Source: Phaeotremella fagi
Taxonomy: Eukaryota > Basidiomycota > Tremellomycetes > Tremellales > Phaeotremellaceae
Length of the DNA stretch: 64,000 bases
NCBI GenBank assembly: GCA_001599715.1
Contig: BCHU01000009.1
Coordinates: 496,001 to 560,000 of the forward strand
Reading direction: 5' to 3'
In this document: piece by piece, positions 60,764 to 64,000 of the stretch
Layout: each line of letters starts with the position of its first letter
Position numbering within the stretch: the stretch's first letter is position 1
Position numbers and translations under genes: made by a program
Notes under the pieces: generated by a model
Told to the model about the DNA's origin: nothing
Databases searched by the model: none
The model's input: the letters and a program-made list of their open reading frames with translations, nothing else

Positions 60764-61741
60764 ATGTCAATAGCAATAGCGTCCTCATCTTCATCTTTCT
60801 CTTCAACAGTACTCTCCTCTCTCCAAATTAGAGCTAGTATCAGTGAGTTATACCCATCTTGTTTCTCGAACCATCCTTCGTTCGTAAAATCTAATTCATT
60901 GCCGACAGCCTCCTTATTGTCAGCACCTTCTCGACAGCACGGTTTCCACACTTCTTCTTCTGTCAATGAATCCAAAAAACGTATAATAGCTCGAAGAAAG
61001 AAGGTAAAGAACTTGGGAACAAGAGCAGCCAAGCAGCAACATGATATCGACACTCAACCTGACCCAGTTTTGGGATTTGTGGTTTCTGAAGCCGGTCCAT
61101 CTCGAACTCAGTCACCCTGGGAAGGTTGTAAACTCCAGCAAACTGTCATTAGAGCTGAAAATGTTTGGTATACTCCTCCTCCCGCTTATGAACAAGGTGA
61201 AAGTCCGACTCAGTTCCTACCCGGCATCGGTCAAGGTGATCAACAATTCTTATTTGGCGCTCTACCGTTCGTTTCAACATCTCTTCAGGTCAACTCTGAG
61301 ACATCCAAAGACTCGGAGAAAGTTTTCAGTCAAGTTACTTCAGAGACTGCCAAGCAATCAGAGATGTTGATGAGAATCTTGGATTTACGAAATGCCAGTA
61401 AAAAAGGTATTGAAGTTGTTAATCGAGAGAAGATTGTAGAAGCTTTCGGTGGCGGTAAAGGATCTGGGACACCACAGGTTCAAGGTAAGTCAAGATGTTG
61501 ATTGTACTCATCTCGAATTACAGCTGCTATCCTCACGCATCGAATCCGATCACTTCACGAGCATCTCCAAAGCAACACCCGGGATACTCAAAACAAAACG
61601 CAATTGCGATTGATGGTTCACGAAAGGGCTCGTGTTCTCAAATATCTACGCCGACGCAACGAAGCCGAATATGAACAACTACTTCGTGATATCGGTGTTG
61701 AGAAGAGAGCTGTGGAGGGGGAGATTGTTGTTCGATGGTGA
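60764..61741 (+). CDS. MRPS28: Mitochondrial small-subunit ribosomal protein uS15m
   Basis: Mitoribosome 37S component binding the 12S/15S rRNA central domain. Two coding exons: 60764 to about 61484, and about 61525-61741. The N-terminus is Ser-rich, Arg-containing and poor in acids, a plausible mitochondrial presequence (ends near HGFHTSSSVNES). A basic stretch (KKRIIARRKKVKN) and a fungal-specific middle extension follow. The C-terminal ~90 residues are the S15 domain: AAILTHRIRSLHEHLQSN, then LMVHERARVLKYLRRRN and EYEQLLRDIGV. Much longer than bacterial S15 (89 aa), as in other fungal homologs. Confidence 0.9.
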
Positions 61742-61909
61742 GCATTCATCCTATTTCTTCAGCCCTTGATTTAATGATGCTTTCAAAACCTGATTTAATG
61801 AGTCTGAAATCCGCTTGCGGTTTGGATGTCACCCTTTTTTGACCTGAAATTCTCTTTCATCTTATAATGCTACAAAATTGAAATACAAAATTAGGACGGA
61901 AGCTGATCA

Positions 61910-64000
61910 TCATGCAACTGGTTTTAGAGACACCAGTGAAACACCCTCTTCGACCGCTTGACCCTTTACCACATTAACTTTGTCAATAAAACCATTCCTT
62001 CCTGCTCGAATGTTGATTTCCATCTTCATGCTTTCCAAAACACAACAAACTTGTCCTTTTTTTACCTCATCGCCTTCTTTGACACGTACATCAATAACTG
62101 TAGCTGGCATGGGACACATCAACGCATCTGTTGCGGAATCACTTTCAATAGTCTCTTCGTCTTTCACACCTATGGTTACTTTGTAGTGATTTCCTTCCGT
62201 AAAAATATGTAAATTTGAACCAATTCGCATTATTGTACTAGATTTTCGACATTCAGGAAATTCCGTGACAACATCTATCGGTGATGTTGAGCTGTATTTG
62301 GCAGTGGTTTTGAAATCGCCGACACTGATCATTTTCTGTTTGCCTGTACTCTCAACTTTGACGCTTTGATCGTGAAGATAAAAAGTAGTCGAATTTGAAT
62401 CACCAAAACGGCGACGAGCCATAGACCCCCAGGAACCTGCCAAAATATGATGAGAGTCCAAGTAAAGAGCTGCTTGAGCAAGGACCTCCGGGGGTATTGA
62501 CCTTGAGCGGAACAAATCTGCGTGATGTTGCTGTCATTAGCCCTTTTCGATCGAAACAATCTACCTCGATAAAGCCAGTTTCGACTGGACCGTCACCGAA
62601 AGCCTTGTGGCCGGCGACTGATTTGAGAAACTCAATATTTGTGGAAGGTCCAACGACTTGATACTGTCCCAGAGCTCGACGTAGCATTGCGAGTGCTTCG
62701 GTTCTGGTTGAGCCATGAACTATAAGCTTGGCAATCTGGACGTCAGCGCTCGTTTTGCTCCGCTTTAACTCACCATAGGATCGTAATGTGAACTGATGTC
62801 GTCTCCTTCCCAGAAACCGGTTTCTAGTCGATGAGGAACGTCTGTGGGAGCTCGTGTGTGAAGTAATCGCCCCGCATCGGGTAGGAAGTTTCTGCCTTCA
62901 GCATAATCAAGTCGACGAACTTACGCTTCAGGTCGTTCAGCATAAATTCTTGCTTCAAACGCATGGCCATTACATGTTATCTCGCTCTGCTTCAAAGGCA
63001 ATGGATTTCCAGCAGCAATCTGTCTGTTAGTGCGGACAACGGATGGAATGTACCAATAACTGCCAAGCAACTAAATCTACGCCAGTTATCATCTCCGTAA
63101 CGGGATGTCTGTCGTCAGCACACGCTGAAACTAGACTTACTCTACCTGAAGTCGAGTATTCCTATCGTCAATTCGTAATTGGGATCAACAACCTACATTT
63201 CCATGAAAAAATATTCCCCAGTCTCTGCGTCCATAATGAATTCGACGGTTCCAGCTCCAACACTGTCTGTCAGTTTCGCTTGTGGTATTCACTTACTAGT
63301 TAACGGCTTTAGCAGCCGCCACTGCTTTAGCAGCAAAATCGGCTTTCAGCTGTTCACTGAGTCCTGGAGCTGGAGCTTCCTCGATAATTTCTGAAATATT
63401 AATATGGCACGATTCCGGTAAACCTACTCTGATGTCTTCTTTGAACTGAGCAATCACGTTCCCATAGACTAACACAGTTCCCGAACTTATCAGCAAATAC
63501 TTGAACCTCAATGTGGCGAGGGTGTTCCAAATATCGTTCCAACAAGACTTCATCATTGGCGAAACTCTTGGCTGCCTCGCGTTTGGCTGACATAACGTCC
63601 TCCTCAAAATCGTCAAGTGAACGACAGATACGCATCCCTTTCCCACCCCCACCATGAGTAGGTTTGATGAGAAGAGGGAAGCCAGTCTGAGCAGCTGCTG
63701 AGGAAAGCGTAGCAATGTCTTGAGCCGCACCGTGGTAGCCACTTTTCATCAGCGAAGATTCCTCGTTGTGACTTACGGGACACAGGGAACACCAGCAGCT
63801 TTGGGTTAGTGCTCCTCAGAACATACACTCACCAGTCATTATTTCTTTACTCTCACGCTTGGAGCCCATACTTCGAATCGCTTCTGCGGGTGGCCCTATG
63901 AATGCTAATCCGGCTTGAGCAACTTTATTGGCAAATATAGGTGATTCGGACAAGAACCCGTATCCTGGATGTATCGCCTAGGTCTGAGTACTGTAAAACA
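61910..64000 (-). CDS. MCCA: 3-Methylcrotonyl-CoA carboxylase, biotin-containing alpha subunit (5' end outside window)
   Basis: Leucine degradation enzyme, mitochondrial matrix. The fragment starts inside the biotin carboxylase domain ([12 protein letters not shown] at the window edge), continues [19 protein letters not shown], and [22 protein letters not shown], then [10 protein letters not shown] and FMEMNTRLQVEHPVTE complete it. The central BT domain follows, and the C-terminal biotinyl domain has ESMKMEI with the biotinylated Lys. Stop at 61910-61912. The sequence around [18 protein letters not shown] and GYHG resembles MCC rather than acetyl- or propionyl-CoA carboxylase. Roughly nine exons are seen. 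ESMKM replaces the commoner AMKM. The N-terminal part and targeting signal lie beyond 64000. Confidence 0.9.

Overview
This is nuclear DNA of a basidiomycete yeast or fungus, most likely a tremellomycete of the Cryptococcus/Kwoniella type. Genes are densely packed on both strands and cut by many short introns (about 44-65 nt where measured) with GTRAGT-like donors. The proteins are recognisably fungal: Zn2Cys6 regulators, anion:cation-symporter-type MFS permeases and a fungal-type TrpD. No prokaryotic operons, transposons or CRISPR arrays were seen. The genus is inferred from protein flavour and gene architecture only. I read exons by eye, so gene ends rest on motif continuity and splice signals.

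Layout. 625-6219: a LAMMER kinase and two tandem diverged paralogs of unknown function. 6612-12034: a Zn2Cys6 regulator, an isocitrate lyase/PEP-mutase-superfamily enzyme and a divergently transcribed MFS permease, which look like a small catabolic cluster. 12235-23125: housekeeping genes (kinesin-3 UNC104, RVB2, TRM6). 23282-36876: a second metabolic stretch with a class II ketose-bisphosphate aldolase divergent from an MFS permease, a Zn2Cys6 regulator, SKP1, an intronless FAD monooxygenase, and an RpiB-type isomerase divergent from a D-erythronate-dehydrogenase-like (DenD-like) enzyme. 37352-42327: a small four-helix membrane protein, V-ATPase subunit H, splicing factor SPP2 and an ABM-domain protein. 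42997-43114: a 5S rRNA gene standing alone on the minus strand. 43723-54641: a third MFS permease, TRP4, a polynucleotide kinase/phosphatase, a third Zn2Cys6 regulator and a dihydroxyacetone-kinase-family gene. 54641-64000: a mitochondrial NAD-type carrier, a Nop13-like RRM protein, YIF1, a small unknown protein, mitochondrial uS15m, and the 3' part of the 3-methylcrotonyl-CoA carboxylase biotin subunit, which runs off the window.

The most interesting idea is metabolic. A DAK-family kinase with a Zn2Cys6 gene just upstream, an RpiB-type isomerase, a DenD-like dehydrogenase and a class II aldolase lie within 32 kb. Their promoters carry CCGG-type repeats, including a Gal4-like CGG-N11-CCG. Together they could handle C3/C4 polyols or sugar acids (erythrulose, erythronate, dihydroxyacetone). 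This is inference. Other items of note are the dispersed 5S gene, the tandem orphan paralogs, the intronless monooxygenase, and very small terminal exons in SKP1, RVB2 and the carrier gene that a simple ORF call would miss.
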